Translations under genes and position numbers: made by a program
Shown here: one piece after another, positions 34,733-44,997 of the stretch
Layout of the letters: every line of letters begins with the position of its first letter
Position numbering within the stretch: position 1 is the stretch's first letter
The notes under the pieces: generated by a model
The model's database searches: none
The model's input: only the letters and a program-made list of their open reading frames with translations
Told to the model about the DNA's origin: nothing
Source: Alphaproteobacteria bacterium
Lineage (GTDB): Bacteria; Pseudomonadota; Alphaproteobacteria; Micropepsales; Micropepsaceae
Direction of reading: 5' to 3'
DNA length: 64,000 nucleotides
Assembly (NCBI GenBank): GCA_019241645.1
Contig: JAFAWQ010000039.1
Span: 62,001-126,000, forward strand

Positions 34733-34945
34733 TCAGGATGCCATGCAGGGGCTGGCGTCACGACGGCACTCCTCCAGATCCAGCCGCGTGACCACGCGCC
34801 GCCCCAAGGGATCCTCGACATGGACATGCCAGACCCCCGGATCGGCGAGCAGCGAAACCGCACGCGCCAGCGCCTGCTCCCAGGATGAGTAATCGTCCGC
34901 CAGGGAAAACGAACCCTGGCGATAAATGACGCGAAATGCATGCAT
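34733..34945 (-). CDS. Small hypothetical protein
   Basis: 70 aa ORF, MHAFRVIYRQGSFSLADDYSSWEQALARAVSLLADPGVWHVHVEDPLGR. Confidence 0.55.
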   Translation of the reverse strand: MHAFRVIYRQGSFSLADDYSSWEQALARAVSLLADPGVWHVHVEDPLGRRVVTRLDLEECRRDASPCMAS

Positions 34946-35087
34946 GACAGAATTGCTCCCGGCCCTTGTGCGTAACTAACGCATGCGCTGCGAATTCAGG
35001 CGCGACCGCAGGTGTTTTGGAGTTAATGGATTACGAAGGATACGACGCGGCGTGAAATGAATGAGGCTTTGTTTCACACGGAGCTAA

Positions 35088-35420
35088 TCAGACGATAGGT
35101 TCGTCCACGAAGGCGCGTCCATCGCGATCTTCTATTTCCAAAATCCACAAATCGGGATCGAAGCGCGCCTGCTTTTCGAGATAAGCCAGCACCGCGTTTT
35201 CATCGGCGCTTTCGCCGAGCGGCTTGGTCCAGATCAGTTCGCCATCGCCGCGCCGTGCCTGGTTGAGAACCGTGAATGTGCCATCGAGACGCGATAGCTT
35301 GAGGAACAGCGCGCCCGCATCTTCCTGCCCCCTGCGCACGAGATAGGCCTGCGCGCCCGCCACTTCGGCGCGGCGGATGATGGCCTTGGCCTGAATGGCG
35401 CTCTTGATGCGAGGCTGCAT
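35088..35420 (-). CDS. DUF1491-like protein
   Basis: AQAYLVRRGQEDAGALFLKLSRLDGTFTVLNQARRGDGELIWTKPLG...LEKQARFDPDLWILEIEDRDGRAFVDE. Confidence 0.85.
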   Translation of the reverse strand: MQPRIKSAIQAKAIIRRAEVAGAQAYLVRRGQEDAGALFLKLSRLDGTFTVLNQARRGDGELIWTKPLGESADENAVLAYLEKQARFDPDLWILEIEDRDGRAFVDEPIV

Positions 35421-35431
35421 GCGGCCAGCTC

Positions 35432-36097
35432 CTATTCTTCCGGCACGCGAAATATGGCGGCGGTCACCCGATAGTTGTGTTTGAGCCAATAAAGCTTGCC
35501 CATGGAGCGCCGCCATTTCTTAAGTCCAAGGAACGGCACCGGCGCGCGGAACACATGACGCAAAAGTATCCAGGGCCGCTTTTTCACCTGGTCGCGATAG
35601 GATTCACCCACGTCGAGAATTTCCCCTTCCAGCATCCTCGCCGGCGCGAACAGCTGGGCGAGCGCGGCGGGAGACGGGCGGTACATCGTGTCGATCGGAT
35701 CGCGATGATGGGGATAGCTGTAAGGCACGGTCACGAAAACCAGCCCGCCCGGGCCGGCGATTTCGAGACAGCGCGACGCGAGCCGTTCTGGCTCGCGCAC
35801 ATGCTCCAGAATGTTGCAGCAAAGAATCGCCTTCGCCCCAACCGCCTTCAATCGCGGCAGATCGGCATCCGCAAGAATATCTGCACGCAAATCGATGCCG
35901 TCGCCTTCGCGGAAATCGAGATGGACGAGATGAATTCCGGCCGCTTCCAGCGGCGCGAACAGTTCCCGATGCGTCCAGGGCTGCTCAACCTCGCGAAACG
36001 CGCGCGTGCTGGAGCCGATGTTCAGCAGCGGCGAAACCCGCGCGATCGGGAAATCGCGCACCTTGCGGCAGAGCCAGCGAGCTTCGGCTTCGAACAT
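35432..36097 (-). CDS. SAM-dependent methyltransferase
   Basis: VSPLLNIGSSTRAFREVEQPW, AILCCNILEHVREPERLASRCLEIAGPGGLVFVTVPYSYPHHRDPIDTMYRP. Confidence 0.85.
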   Translation of the reverse strand: MFEAEARWLCRKVRDFPIARVSPLLNIGSSTRAFREVEQPWTHRELFAPLEAAGIHLVHLDFREGDGIDLRADILADADLPRLKAVGAKAILCCNILEHVREPERLASRCLEIAGPGGLVFVTVPYSYPHHRDPIDTMYRPSPAALAQLFAPARMLEGEILDVGESYRDQVKKRPWILLRHVFRAPVPFLGLKKWRRSMGKLYWLKHNYRVTAAIFRVPEE

Positions 36098-36157
36098 GCG
36101 ATTGCAAAATCCGGAATGACTTCTGCCGCAGGATAGCGCGGGCGGGACAATCCAATG

Positions 36158-37864
36158 TCAAGCCGCGCAGCTGCCGTGCATCGTCTCGCGTTCATCGCGC
36201 CTTCCAAGCACGCAGCTCACCTTTCGGGCCAGATCGTCCTTGGCGAAGGGCTTGCCGAGGATGTGGTCGGCGTCCACCCCCGCGACCGCGGCGCGATCCG
36301 CAAATCCGGTGACAAACAGGACAGGCAAATCGGGGCGGCGCTGCTTAGCTTCGCGCGCGAGCTCGGCGCCATTCATGCCAGGCATGGCAAAATCGAACAC
36401 CGCAAGATCGATGCCGTGCTCACGCTCCACAAGATCGAGTGCCGCGCCGCCACTGCCGGCCTCCAGGACCGAATATCCGAGATCGCGGAGCATGACAGCG
36501 GTCACGTCACGCACCGCCCGATCGTCGTCGACCAGCAGGATCGTCCCGCCGCCGGTGGCATACGGACTACCCTTTGCCCGATCGATGACGCGGCCGTCGG
36601 ACACATTGGCCCGTGCGCGCGGCAGATAAATGCGCACGGTGGTGCCTTCATTCGCAGCCGAGTCGATCCGAACGCCACCGCCCGACTGTTTGGCGAAACC
36701 GAGAACCTGGCTGAGGCCCAGACCCGATCCCTTGCCGATTTCCTTGGTGGTGAAAAAGGGTTCGAAGGCTTTCTGGCGCACCTCTTCGGTCATGCCGGTG
36801 CCGGTATCGTGCACGCACACTTCCACATAGTCGCCGGCGGGTGGCTCCTCCGGCGACATCGGCGCACCCAGTGTCACGTTCGATGTTTTGACGGTGAGTT
36901 CCCCGCCTTTCGGCATCGCATCCCGCGCATTGATTGCAAGATTGAGAATGGCGAGCTCCACCTGCGTGGGGTCCGCCAGCGCCGGCCACAGCCCTGCGCC
37001 AGATTCGGTGGTGATATGCACGCCGCCGCCGATGGTGGTCTGCAAGAGATCGCGAATGCGTTCCACGACATTGTTCAGGTCGAGTGTCTTGGGAAGCAGG
37101 CGTTGGCGGCGCGAGAAGGAGAGCAGCTGGTCGGTGAGCTTCGCGCCGCGCTCCGCGGCCGTGCGCATATAGGAAAGCCGCTGCAGGGATTTGGCGTCGA
37201 CCCCTGCCGTTTGCAGGTCGCGCTCCAGGAACTGGATATTTCCCAGGACGACGGTGAGCAGATTATTGAAATCATGGGCCACGCCGGAGGTCAGCTGGCC
37301 CACAGCTTCCAGCCGCTGCATCTGACGAAGCGTGGCCTCCACGCGCTCGCGTTCCTCGATCTGATTGAGCAGCTGGCGGTTGGCGGTCGCGAGCTCCTCG
37401 GTGCGCTCGTTCACCCGCAACTCGAGTTCTTCGTTCAGCCGCTGCCAGGCATACTGCCGCTGGCGGCTGCGAAGATTGGTGTGCACCAGACTGACGAGGG
37501 TGGTCGGATGAAACGGCCTCTCCAGGAACGTGACGTTTCCAAGCGTCCTTGTCAGTTCCGCGGCGGCGGGATTGCGCTCCAGCCCGCCGCCATGCTGCGT
37601 CAGCAGGACGAAGGGAAAATCCGACCAGGGCGGCTGATCTCTCACCCATTCCACCAGCATGCGCAGTTCCCCAGCCTGCAAAGCTTCCTCGGTGACGATC
37701 GCGGTTTCCGCGCCCCGGTTCAGCTCACCCACAAGCTGATTCAGATCCTCGCAGATGAGGCACGAGAGCTTCGCGTCGCGAAGGATGGTAGCCGCCACCG
37801 ACGCATCGCGGCCCCGCGGCGCCAGGATCAGCGTCATCGGCGCAGCATTGCGCGATTCGGTCAC
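36158..37864 (-). CDS. Hybrid sensor histidine kinase / response regulator
   Basis: SGVAHDFNNLLTVVLGN H-box; GSGLGLSQVLGFAKQSGG; C-terminal receiver ILLVDDDRAVRDVT...VFDFAMPGMNGAEL. Confidence 0.92.
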   Translation of the reverse strand: MTESRNAAPMTLILAPRGRDASVAATILRDAKLSCLICEDLNQLVGELNRGAETAIVTEEALQAGELRMLVEWVRDQPPWSDFPFVLLTQHGGGLERNPAAAELTRTLGNVTFLERPFHPTTLVSLVHTNLRSRQRQYAWQRLNEELELRVNERTEELATANRQLLNQIEERERVEATLRQMQRLEAVGQLTSGVAHDFNNLLTVVLGNIQFLERDLQTAGVDAKSLQRLSYMRTAAERGAKLTDQLLSFSRRQRLLPKTLDLNNVVERIRDLLQTTIGGGVHITTESGAGLWPALADPTQVELAILNLAINARDAMPKGGELTVKTSNVTLGAPMSPEEPPAGDYVEVCVHDTGTGMTEEVRQKAFEPFFTTKEIGKGSGLGLSQVLGFAKQSGGGVRIDSAANEGTTVRIYLPRARANVSDGRVIDRAKGSPYATGGGTILLVDDDRAVRDVTAVMLRDLGYSVLEAGSGGAALDLVEREHGIDLAVFDFAMPGMNGAELAREAKQRRPDLPVLFVTGFADRAAVAGVDADHILGKPFAKDDLARKVSCVLGRRDERETMHGSCAA

Positions 37865-39357
37865 GCCTTGCCCTCGAGCAGGGGCGAGCTTTTCCCGACA
37901 TAGGTTGGAACGCCTCCCAGCACACCGTGGAAATCCACCAATGGCGGTCCTACAGTCACGCCGTCGTCCCCGATGCGGAATTCGCGAATGGTATCCTCGT
38001 GCTTGCCGGTGCGTTTCTTGATGACCGAGATGGCGCGCCGCACCCGGCCGCCGGCTTCGAAGTAGCGGAGCAATATGACCGTGTCGGCGAGATAGGTGAC
38101 ATCCACCGTCTGCTTCATATCGCCCACCATGCCGTGCTGCGCGACGGTGAGAAACGTGGCCGCGCCCCGCCGGTTCAAATACTGCAGCAACTCGTGCAGA
38201 TGCAGGATCAGGTACTGCTCCTCCGGCATGGCGGCCTGGTAGCCGTTGACGCTGTCGATACCCACGAGCTTGGCGCCGCTGCGGTCCACCGCGGCGCGCA
38301 CCCGGTGCGAAAACTCACCGGGAGACAATTCCGCCGCATCCATCTGTTCGATGAACAACTTGCCGGAATCCCGCATCGCCGCGAGATCCACGCCCAATTC
38401 GAGGGCGCGGGAAAAGAGCAGGCCGATTTCCTCGTCGAACAGGAACAGCGCGACGCGATCGCCACGCTTCACGGCAGCCTGCATGTATTTCAGGACAAGT
38501 AGCGACTTTCCGCTCCCTGCCGGGCCGAGAAGCAAGGTGCTGGAGCCGGACGTGACGCCTCCGCCCATCAGCGCATCCAGTTCCGGAATGTCGCTTGCGA
38601 TGATGTTGCTGACAAAGCTTCCGCGATGCTCTGCCGCGACAAGGCGCGGATAAACGTTCACGCCGCCCATGGTGATCGTGAAATCGTGAAAGCCGCTGCG
38701 GAAGCTCTGCCCGCGGCACTTCACCGCCCGGAGCCTGCGGCGTTCGCCGCCGTAGACCGGCGCGAGCTGGTCCAGATGCACCACGCTATGCGCAATGGAA
38801 TGCACCGCGCGATCGACGGTGTCGGCCGTCATGTCGTCGAGCAGGATGACGGTCGTCTGATGCTCGGCGAAGTAATGCTTGAGCGCGAGGATTTGCCGGC
38901 GGTAGCGCAGCGAGCTTTGCGCCAGCAAGCGGATCTCGGAGAGGCTGTCGATCACCACGCGCTTGGGCTTCAACCGCTCGATCGCGGCGAAAATCCGCTC
39001 CATGGTTTCGCCGAGCTCAAGGTCGGACGAGTAGAGCAGGCTTTGATGCTGCTCGGGATCGAGCACGCTTTCCGGCGGCACCAGCTCGAACACTTCGATG
39101 TGATCGTCGAGCGTCCAGCCGTGGGATTTCGCGCCGGCCCGCAGCTCATCCTCCGTTTCCGCCAGGCTGACGTAGATACCGCTCTCTCCCGCTTTCGCGC
39201 CCGCCATGAGGAAGTGGAGCGCGATGGTGGTTTTTCCCGTGCCGGGCGTGCCTTCCAGCAGATGCAGGCGGTTGCGCGCCCAGCCCCCGTAAAGAATCTC
39301 GTCCAGCCCGGAGATCCCCGAGGAAGCCTTGGGAAGCGTGAGTGCGGGATCGTTCAT
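37861..39357 (-). CDS. KaiC/RadA-like ATPase with two ATPase domains
   Basis: LLEGTPGTGKTTIALHF and LLLGPAGSGKSLLVLKY Walker A motifs; YVSLAETEDEL; ATGA overlap with kinase gene. Confidence 0.92.
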   Translation of the reverse strand: MNDPALTLPKASSGISGLDEILYGGWARNRLHLLEGTPGTGKTTIALHFLMAGAKAGESGIYVSLAETEDELRAGAKSHGWTLDDHIEVFELVPPESVLDPEQHQSLLYSSDLELGETMERIFAAIERLKPKRVVIDSLSEIRLLAQSSLRYRRQILALKHYFAEHQTTVILLDDMTADTVDRAVHSIAHSVVHLDQLAPVYGGERRRLRAVKCRGQSFRSGFHDFTITMGGVNVYPRLVAAEHRGSFVSNIIASDIPELDALMGGGVTSGSSTLLLGPAGSGKSLLVLKYMQAAVKRGDRVALFLFDEEIGLLFSRALELGVDLAAMRDSGKLFIEQMDAAELSPGEFSHRVRAAVDRSGAKLVGIDSVNGYQAAMPEEQYLILHLHELLQYLNRRGAATFLTVAQHGMVGDMKQTVDVTYLADTVILLRYFEAGGRVRRAISVIKKRTGKHEDTIREFRIGDDGVTVGPPLVDFHGVLGGVPTYVGKSSPLLEGKA

Positions 39358-39467
39358 GCAGCGAAACCAAAATAGACGGCTAGTTTTCGGCTCCGCCCGA
39401 AACTCGCCCCGGCGAGAGTAAACGCTCCGCGGCCTGCGCGGGTTCCCGGCCAGCCGCGTATCGACCC

Positions 39468-41858
39468 TTACTCCGGATTGTCCTCGTCCGTGCCGTCGGG
39501 ATTCTGGGCGCCTTCGTCATCGACATCGGGCGGCGGTGCGGGCGGCGGGCCGACTCGCGGCGGCGGCGGCGGCGGACGATCATCGCGCGGCGGCGGAGGC
39601 TCGGCATAGCGCGGCCGCTGCGAGCGAACGCCGCCGACGGATTCTCGATCGATACCAGGGCTCTCGGCGGCGGGTTGGGGTTCCTGGGGCACGATCACGC
39701 GCGCGGGCGGCGGCTGCTGCCGCACCACGCCGGAACGCGCCGACGGTTCTCCCGGCGGCGCTCTGCTTCGATCTTCGTTGAACAGCCAGTTCCACCACGA
39801 CCCGTTGCGCTCGCCCCTGCTGCTGTCCCTTCCGCGCGCGGAGCCGGTGTCTTTGTCCGCTGAGTCCGAATCGTCTTCGATATTCGCGCCGCCCGACTCC
39901 TCGTCCACATCCACCGATGTCGGGCTGTCATCCTCGATCGCGGCACCGCCCTCTTCAGCCGTGACGATGCCGTTGTCCATTTCCACGGTCTGCGGTGCGG
40001 ACTTTTCGAGTGGCTTTGCGGGCAGTCCATCTTCGGCGCTCGTCATCACCGCCTTCCACACTTCGGCGGGAATGCTGCCGCCGGTGACGTTGCGCATGGG
40101 CGAAGAGTCATCGTTGCCGATCCACACGCAAGCCACGTAATCGGCGGTGAAGCCCACAAACCAGGCATCGCGATAGTCCTGCGTGGTGCCGGTCTTGCCG
40201 GCGGCTTCATGGCCTGAAATCGCGGCGCTGCGGCCGGTGCCTTCAGCGACCACGCCATAGAGCATCGCCACCATGTCGCGGTTGGTGGTTTCCGTGACGA
40301 CGCGCTGCGGCGAGGGCTGCAGCCTGCGATAGAGCATGCGGCCTCTGGTATCGTCCACTTCCGTCACCATGTAGGGCTGCACGCGCAGGCCGCCATTGGC
40401 GAAGGCGGCATAAGCGGTGGTGAGTTCCAGCGGCGTGACTTCGGAGGTGCCAAGCGCCAACGACGCATTCGCTTCCAGCGGCGATTTGATGCCGAGGCGC
40501 TGCGCCGCCTGAATCACCTTCTCGATGCCGACTTCCTGGCCCAGCCCCGCAGTGATGGTGTTGACGGAATGCGCGAGCGCGCTCGCCAGCGTGATGGTGC
40601 CCCAGGAGCGGCCACCGTAATTCGTGGGCGTCCACCCATCGATATCGACGGATGAGTCGTTGCGGGTCTCCCACGGGCTGATGCCGCTTTCGAGCGCCGC
40701 CAGATACACGAAGGGCTTGAAGGCGCTGCCGGGTTGCCGTTTCGCCTGGGTGGCGCGGTTGAAGACGCTTTCGTCGTAATCGCGGCCGCCGACCAGTGCG
40801 GAGATCATCCCGTCGGGCTTCATCAGGATCACAGCGCCTTCATGCGCGCGGGCGCGGCGGCCCTCTTTTGCCAGCACGCGGTTGAGGCTACGGCGCGCGT
40901 TCTCCTGCAGGCGCGGATCGAGGGTGGTGCGCACCACCAGATCGCCGCTGGGCGGCTCGCCATTGATGCTGGCGAGCCGCGTGGCTTCGTCGGCCGCGGT
41001 GTCGAGAAAAAAGTTCCGCGCGTCCTGAACAGCGCGGTCGGTGATCACGGCAGGGTTGGCCTTGGCCTCCTCCGCCTGCTCACGGGTGATGGCATGTGTC
41101 TTCACCATCAGGTTGAGCACGTGGACAGCGCGCTCCTGGGCGCGGACGAGATCGCGCCGCGGCGAAAACACCGACGGCGCCGTGGTGAGCGTCGCCAGCA
41201 TGGCCGCTTCCGGCAGCGTGACGTCGCGCGCGCTCTTGCCGAAATACACATGCGCCGCGCCATCCACCCCATAAGCGCCGGAGCCGAGATAGATGCGATT
41301 CAGATAGAGCTGGAGAATCTCGGCCTTGCTGAGAGAATTCTCCAGGCTTGCCGCATCGAACAGCTCTTCCAGCTTGCGTGCATAAGTGCGCTTGGGATTG
41401 AGGAAGACGATCTTCGCCGTTTGCTGCGTGATGGTGGAACCGCCCTGCACCACATGCCCGGCGCGGAAGTTGATCCACATGGCGCGCAGCAGGCCGTGCA
41501 TGTCGATGCCGCCATGCGAATAGAAATGGCGGTCTTCCACCGCGATGAAGGCGGCAGGCAGATAGGCGGGCATCTCGTTCAGCTTCAGCCGCTCGCCGAC
41601 CATGGCGCCGCGGTGCCCGAGCTGGTTGCCCTCGGCATCCAGGAAGGTGAAAGCGATCGGGCGATTGACGGTGTAGAGGTCCTTGCGCGTGTCCAGCGGT
41701 GGCGCGAACTGGCGAAGGAGGGCCGGTGCGAGCGCAAGGCCAAGCAGGGGCAGAGCGATCAAAATCGTCGCGATGGCAAAATACTTGGCGAAGGGGCCAT
41801 GGGGACGCGCGAGCCACTGGCCAAACGCCCGGAGATTCTCCTCGAAATGATCGGCCAT
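39468..41858 (-). CDS. Penicillin-binding protein 1A-type transglycosylase/transpeptidase
   Basis: AFIAVEDRHFYSHGGID (GT51), GSAFKPFVYLAAL, AHSVNTI, KTGTTQDYRDAWFVGFT; Pro-rich C-terminus. Confidence 0.94.
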   Translation of the reverse strand: MADHFEENLRAFGQWLARPHGPFAKYFAIATILIALPLLGLALAPALLRQFAPPLDTRKDLYTVNRPIAFTFLDAEGNQLGHRGAMVGERLKLNEMPAYLPAAFIAVEDRHFYSHGGIDMHGLLRAMWINFRAGHVVQGGSTITQQTAKIVFLNPKRTYARKLEELFDAASLENSLSKAEILQLYLNRIYLGSGAYGVDGAAHVYFGKSARDVTLPEAAMLATLTTAPSVFSPRRDLVRAQERAVHVLNLMVKTHAITREQAEEAKANPAVITDRAVQDARNFFLDTAADEATRLASINGEPPSGDLVVRTTLDPRLQENARRSLNRVLAKEGRRARAHEGAVILMKPDGMISALVGGRDYDESVFNRATQAKRQPGSAFKPFVYLAALESGISPWETRNDSSVDIDGWTPTNYGGRSWGTITLASALAHSVNTITAGLGQEVGIEKVIQAAQRLGIKSPLEANASLALGTSEVTPLELTTAYAAFANGGLRVQPYMVTEVDDTRGRMLYRRLQPSPQRVVTETTNRDMVAMLYGVVAEGTGRSAAISGHEAAGKTGTTQDYRDAWFVGFTADYVACVWIGNDDSSPMRNVTGGSIPAEVWKAVMTSAEDGLPAKPLEKSAPQTVEMDNGIVTAEEGGAAIEDDSPTSVDVDEESGGANIEDDSDSADKDTGSARGRDSSRGERNGSWWNWLFNEDRSRAPPGEPSARSGVVRQQPPPARVIVPQEPQPAAESPGIDRESVGGVRSQRPRYAEPPPPRDDRPPPPPPRVGPPPAPPPDVDDEGAQNPDGTDEDNPE

Positions 41859-42111
41859 GGTCCTCGGGTGGTTCCGCGCGAGACAGCCCGTCCAGAACGA
41901 CAGTAACTCGCCGATGTTTGCGGCGGTTTCAAGACTCGGGACGCTAACGCGCGGACGCCGCGCCGGCCTGCGCATTGAAAAGCCGGTTGCCGGCCAACAT
42001 TAAGAAACCGACAGGAGCGTCCGGGGTCGCCCACCGACGCGGCGGCTACTTTGATGTATCGCAGAAAAATCGCAGAAATATCGCGAAACATGTTGAATTC
42101 TGCCGAAATAT

Positions 42112-42627
42112 GTGCGACGCAAGGATGCGATTTGGAGGGGGCAGGGGTTGGGTCAACCGGCAGGACGAAAGGATCATTCCGCTTTTCTTGCCGAGCTTGC
42201 AGCCGCTCTGCAGGAATCCCAGGCCCGGCCGGGCGTGTCGGCGGAAGAGCGCGGACGGCACGCGCGCTGGCTGGAGCATGCGCAGGCGCTGAGCGAACTC
42301 TTTGGCGCCGATGCGACGGGGAGCGCCGGCGCGACGACTCCCGAACACGCTTTGCCGCCGGCGCTGCTGAAGGAGTTGAGCCCGCGCAAGCGCGATCAGT
42401 TGGAGCAGCAAATCGTGGCCGTGCTTGCCGCCTCCGACGGCAGCGCCGACCTCGATCATATCCTCATCGGATTGTATCGCGGCTATGGAGTGATCGCGAA
42501 ACGCCGCGTCATCCAGAACAAGCTGTGGCGGCTGGTGCGCACCGGCAGAATTCGCAAAGCCAAGAACACCCGCAACGTCTTCGCCCTCAACGCGCCGAAA
42601 GAGCGCCGCAGCAAACGCAAGCGATAA
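42112..42627 (+). CDS. Hypothetical protein with possible winged-helix C-terminus (start uncertain)
   Basis: DLDHILIGLYRGYGVIAKRRVIQNKLWRLVRTGRIRKAKNTRNVFAL. Confidence 0.65.
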   Translation: MRRKDAIWRGQGLGQPAGRKDHSAFLAELAAALQESQARPGVSAEERGRHARWLEHAQALSELFGADATGSAGATTPEHALPPALLKELSPRKRDQLEQQIVAVLAASDGSADLDHILIGLYRGYGVIAKRRVIQNKLWRLVRTGRIRKAKNTRNVFALNAPKERRSKRKR

Positions 42628-42673
42628 GCGTCAAAAAAGGAATTCAGCCCTGTACACCTTCATCCATCTGAAT

Positions 42674-42874
42674 ATGCCGGAAATGCAGGGCGGATTGCTG
42701 GCCATTGTTGTTCTGGCGGGCGGTGCGCTCTGTTCCCTCGTGATCCTTGCCTTCCTGGCCGCGGTGTACCGGGTTGCGTTGCAACGCATGCGCAAGCCCC
42801 GGCGAGCGGCACCTCCACGCCCCCTCAGGATGCCTGCTGCGAAACCGCAAATCCCCTTGCGGCGCGCTGCCTGA
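42674..42874 (+). CDS. Small membrane protein
   Basis: 66 aa, one TM. Confidence 0.5.
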   Translation: MPEMQGGLLAIVVLAGGALCSLVILAFLAAVYRVALQRMRKPRRAAPPRPLRMPAAKPQIPLRRAA

Positions 42875-42926
42875 GCAGGTGCTATCTCGTTCGCGCAAAC
42901 AATCACGCGGCGCGCGGGGAGTCTGA

Positions 42927-44675
42927 GTGGCTCATGCATCGCCTCTGATTCTGGTGCTGGTAGCGGGCTTCGGCCTGGCGTTCGCGTTGGGCACTTTGGC
43001 CGTGCGCCTGCGGCTGTCGCCGATCGCGGGCTACCTGCTCGCAGGCATCGCCATCGGGCCGTTCACGCCGGGCTTCGTCGCCGACTCGCATTTGACGCTC
43101 GACCTCGCCGAGATCGGCGTCATCCTGCTGATGTTCGGCGTGGGGCTGCAGTTCTCGCCGAAGGAATTGCTGGCCGTGCGGGCCATCGCCCTGCCCGGCG
43201 CGCTGCTTCAGGTACTTCTTTCTACCGCCATCGGTACCGGCGTGGCGTGGATGCTCGGCTGGCCTCCGCTCGGCGGCGGCCTCGTGATCGGCATCGCGCT
43301 CTCCATCAGCAGCACGATCGTCACCATGCGCACCTTGCAGGAGCGCCGCATCGTCGACAGCGAGCGCGGCCACATCCTGGCCGGCTGGCTGGTGGTGCAG
43401 GACATCGTCACTGTCCTTGCACTGGTGCTGCTGCCGGCGCTCGCGCCTCTGTTGAGCACCACGCCGACTATGCAGACGGTCTCATTTGCCGCCGTTCTGT
43501 TGTCGCTTGCTTTCACGCTTGCGAAACTTGCCGCCTTCGGGGCGTTGATGTGGCTCGTGGGACGGCGAATCATTCCCGCAGTTCTGCATTACGTGGCACA
43601 CACCGGCTCGCGCGAACTGTTCCGCCTGGCCGTGCTGTCGCTGGCGCTCGGCGTCGCCTTCGCGGCGTCGGAGATATTCGGCGTCTCGCTCGCGCTCGGC
43701 GCCTTCATCGCCGGCATGATCCTGAGCGAATCGCCGCTCAGCCAGCAGGCCGCCGCGGAATCCCTGCCGCTGCGCGACGCGTTTGCCGTGCTGTTTTTTG
43801 TCTCGGTCGGGATGCTGTTCGATCCCTCCACGCTTGTGCATGCGCCGTTTACGCTGATCGCCACTGTTCTGGCCGTTCTGCTGGCGATTTCCGTCAGCGT
43901 CTTCCTGCTGATCCGGGTGCTCGGAGGATCGGCGGGCACAGCGCTCTTCGCGGCGGCGGCCCTGGCGCAGATCGGCGAATTCTCCTTCATCCTCATGGAT
44001 CTCGGCCTGGGTTTGAAGCTGGTGCCGCCGGACGCGCGCAACGTGGTGCTGGGCACCTCCATCGTCACAATCCTTCTCAATCCGGCGTTGCTTGCGGGTG
44101 TGGGATATCTGCTGCGCCGGAATGAACCCGCGCCTTCTGCAAGAGATGCGCGCGCCGAAGCGCTGATGCCGACCGCTCTCAGGGATCATGCCGTGGTGGT
44201 GGGTTACGGCCGCGTCGGCAGCCTTGTCGCCGATGAACTGGCGAAGTCTGGCATGCCGGTGCTGGTCATCGAGGAAATTCGCGATGTGGTGAAGCTGCGC
44301 GGCGATGTGTCAATGGAATTCCTGGCAGGCAATGCCGCCGATGAGCGCGTGCTGGGCGCGGCGGGGCTGAAAGATGCCCGGCTGCTTTTCGTGGCGATTC
44401 CGCAAGCGTTCGACGCAGGCCAGATCGTCGAACAGGCGCGCGCCATCAATCCCGGTTTGCGAATTGTTGCACGCGCGCATTTCGACGCGGAAACCGAGCA
44501 CCTGATGCAGCACGGCGCCGATGCCGTCATCATGGGCGAACGCGAAATCGCCCGCGCCATGCTGGATTTCGCTCTATTGCATGGTCAGAAAGAGTTCGCC
44601 GGCCGGGCATTTACGCCGACCGCACCGATGCGCCGGCCGCACGGGCAACCTTCAGGCACTGCTGATCAAAACTGA
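42927..44675 (+). CDS. CPA2-family Kef-type cation/proton antiporter with TrkA-N domain
   Basis: GTG start; multiple TM, GYLLAGIAIGPFTPGFV, C-terminal HAVVVGYGRVGSLVADEL. Confidence 0.93.
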   Translation: MAHASPLILVLVAGFGLAFALGTLAVRLRLSPIAGYLLAGIAIGPFTPGFVADSHLTLDLAEIGVILLMFGVGLQFSPKELLAVRAIALPGALLQVLLSTAIGTGVAWMLGWPPLGGGLVIGIALSISSTIVTMRTLQERRIVDSERGHILAGWLVVQDIVTVLALVLLPALAPLLSTTPTMQTVSFAAVLLSLAFTLAKLAAFGALMWLVGRRIIPAVLHYVAHTGSRELFRLAVLSLALGVAFAASEIFGVSLALGAFIAGMILSESPLSQQAAAESLPLRDAFAVLFFVSVGMLFDPSTLVHAPFTLIATVLAVLLAISVSVFLLIRVLGGSAGTALFAAAALAQIGEFSFILMDLGLGLKLVPPDARNVVLGTSIVTILLNPALLAGVGYLLRRNEPAPSARDARAEALMPTALRDHAVVVGYGRVGSLVADELAKSGMPVLVIEEIRDVVKLRGDVSMEFLAGNAADERVLGAAGLKDARLLFVAIPQAFDAGQIVEQARAINPGLRIVARAHFDAETEHLMQHGADAVIMGEREIARAMLDFALLHGQKEFAGRAFTPTAPMRRPHGQPSGTADQN

Positions 44676-44997
44676 CAAATGCTTCGCAATCCTTCGCGGC
44701 AGTCAGATGCAACGCGTCGGCGAAGTCCATACCGGCGTCCACCAACCGTAGGGCTTCCGCCGCAAGGAACGGATTCTCTGGTCGGACTTGCGGCAATCCA
44801 ATGAACGCCGCGAACGCTTCGGCCACCTGCTTTGGCGAAAAGCCGTAGACACTTCTTAGAACCCACTCTGCCTCGAGAAGAACGGTGGTGGTAATGAACA
44901 CCTCGTTGTTTTCGATCAAACGCCGCGCCTTGCCTTTCTGCGCGGGATCATCCTGCACCAAATACCTGATGAGTATATTAGTATCGATTGCGAGCAT
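44611..44997 (-). CDS. PIN-domain (VapC-type) toxin
   Basis: MLAIDTNILIRYLVQDDPAQ, ADALHLTAAKDCEAFVSFDQ. Confidence 0.92.
   Translation of the reverse strand: MLAIDTNILIRYLVQDDPAQKGKARRLIENNEVFITTTVLLEAEWVLRSVYGFSPKQVAEAFAAFIGLPQVRPENPFLAAEALRLVDAGMDFADALHLTAAKDCEAFVSFDQQCLKVARAAGASVRSA

Noticed and set aside
36155-37903. 582-aa plus-strand ORF
   Set aside because: Exact antisense of the hybrid kinase, His/Arg/Gln-rich shadow composition.
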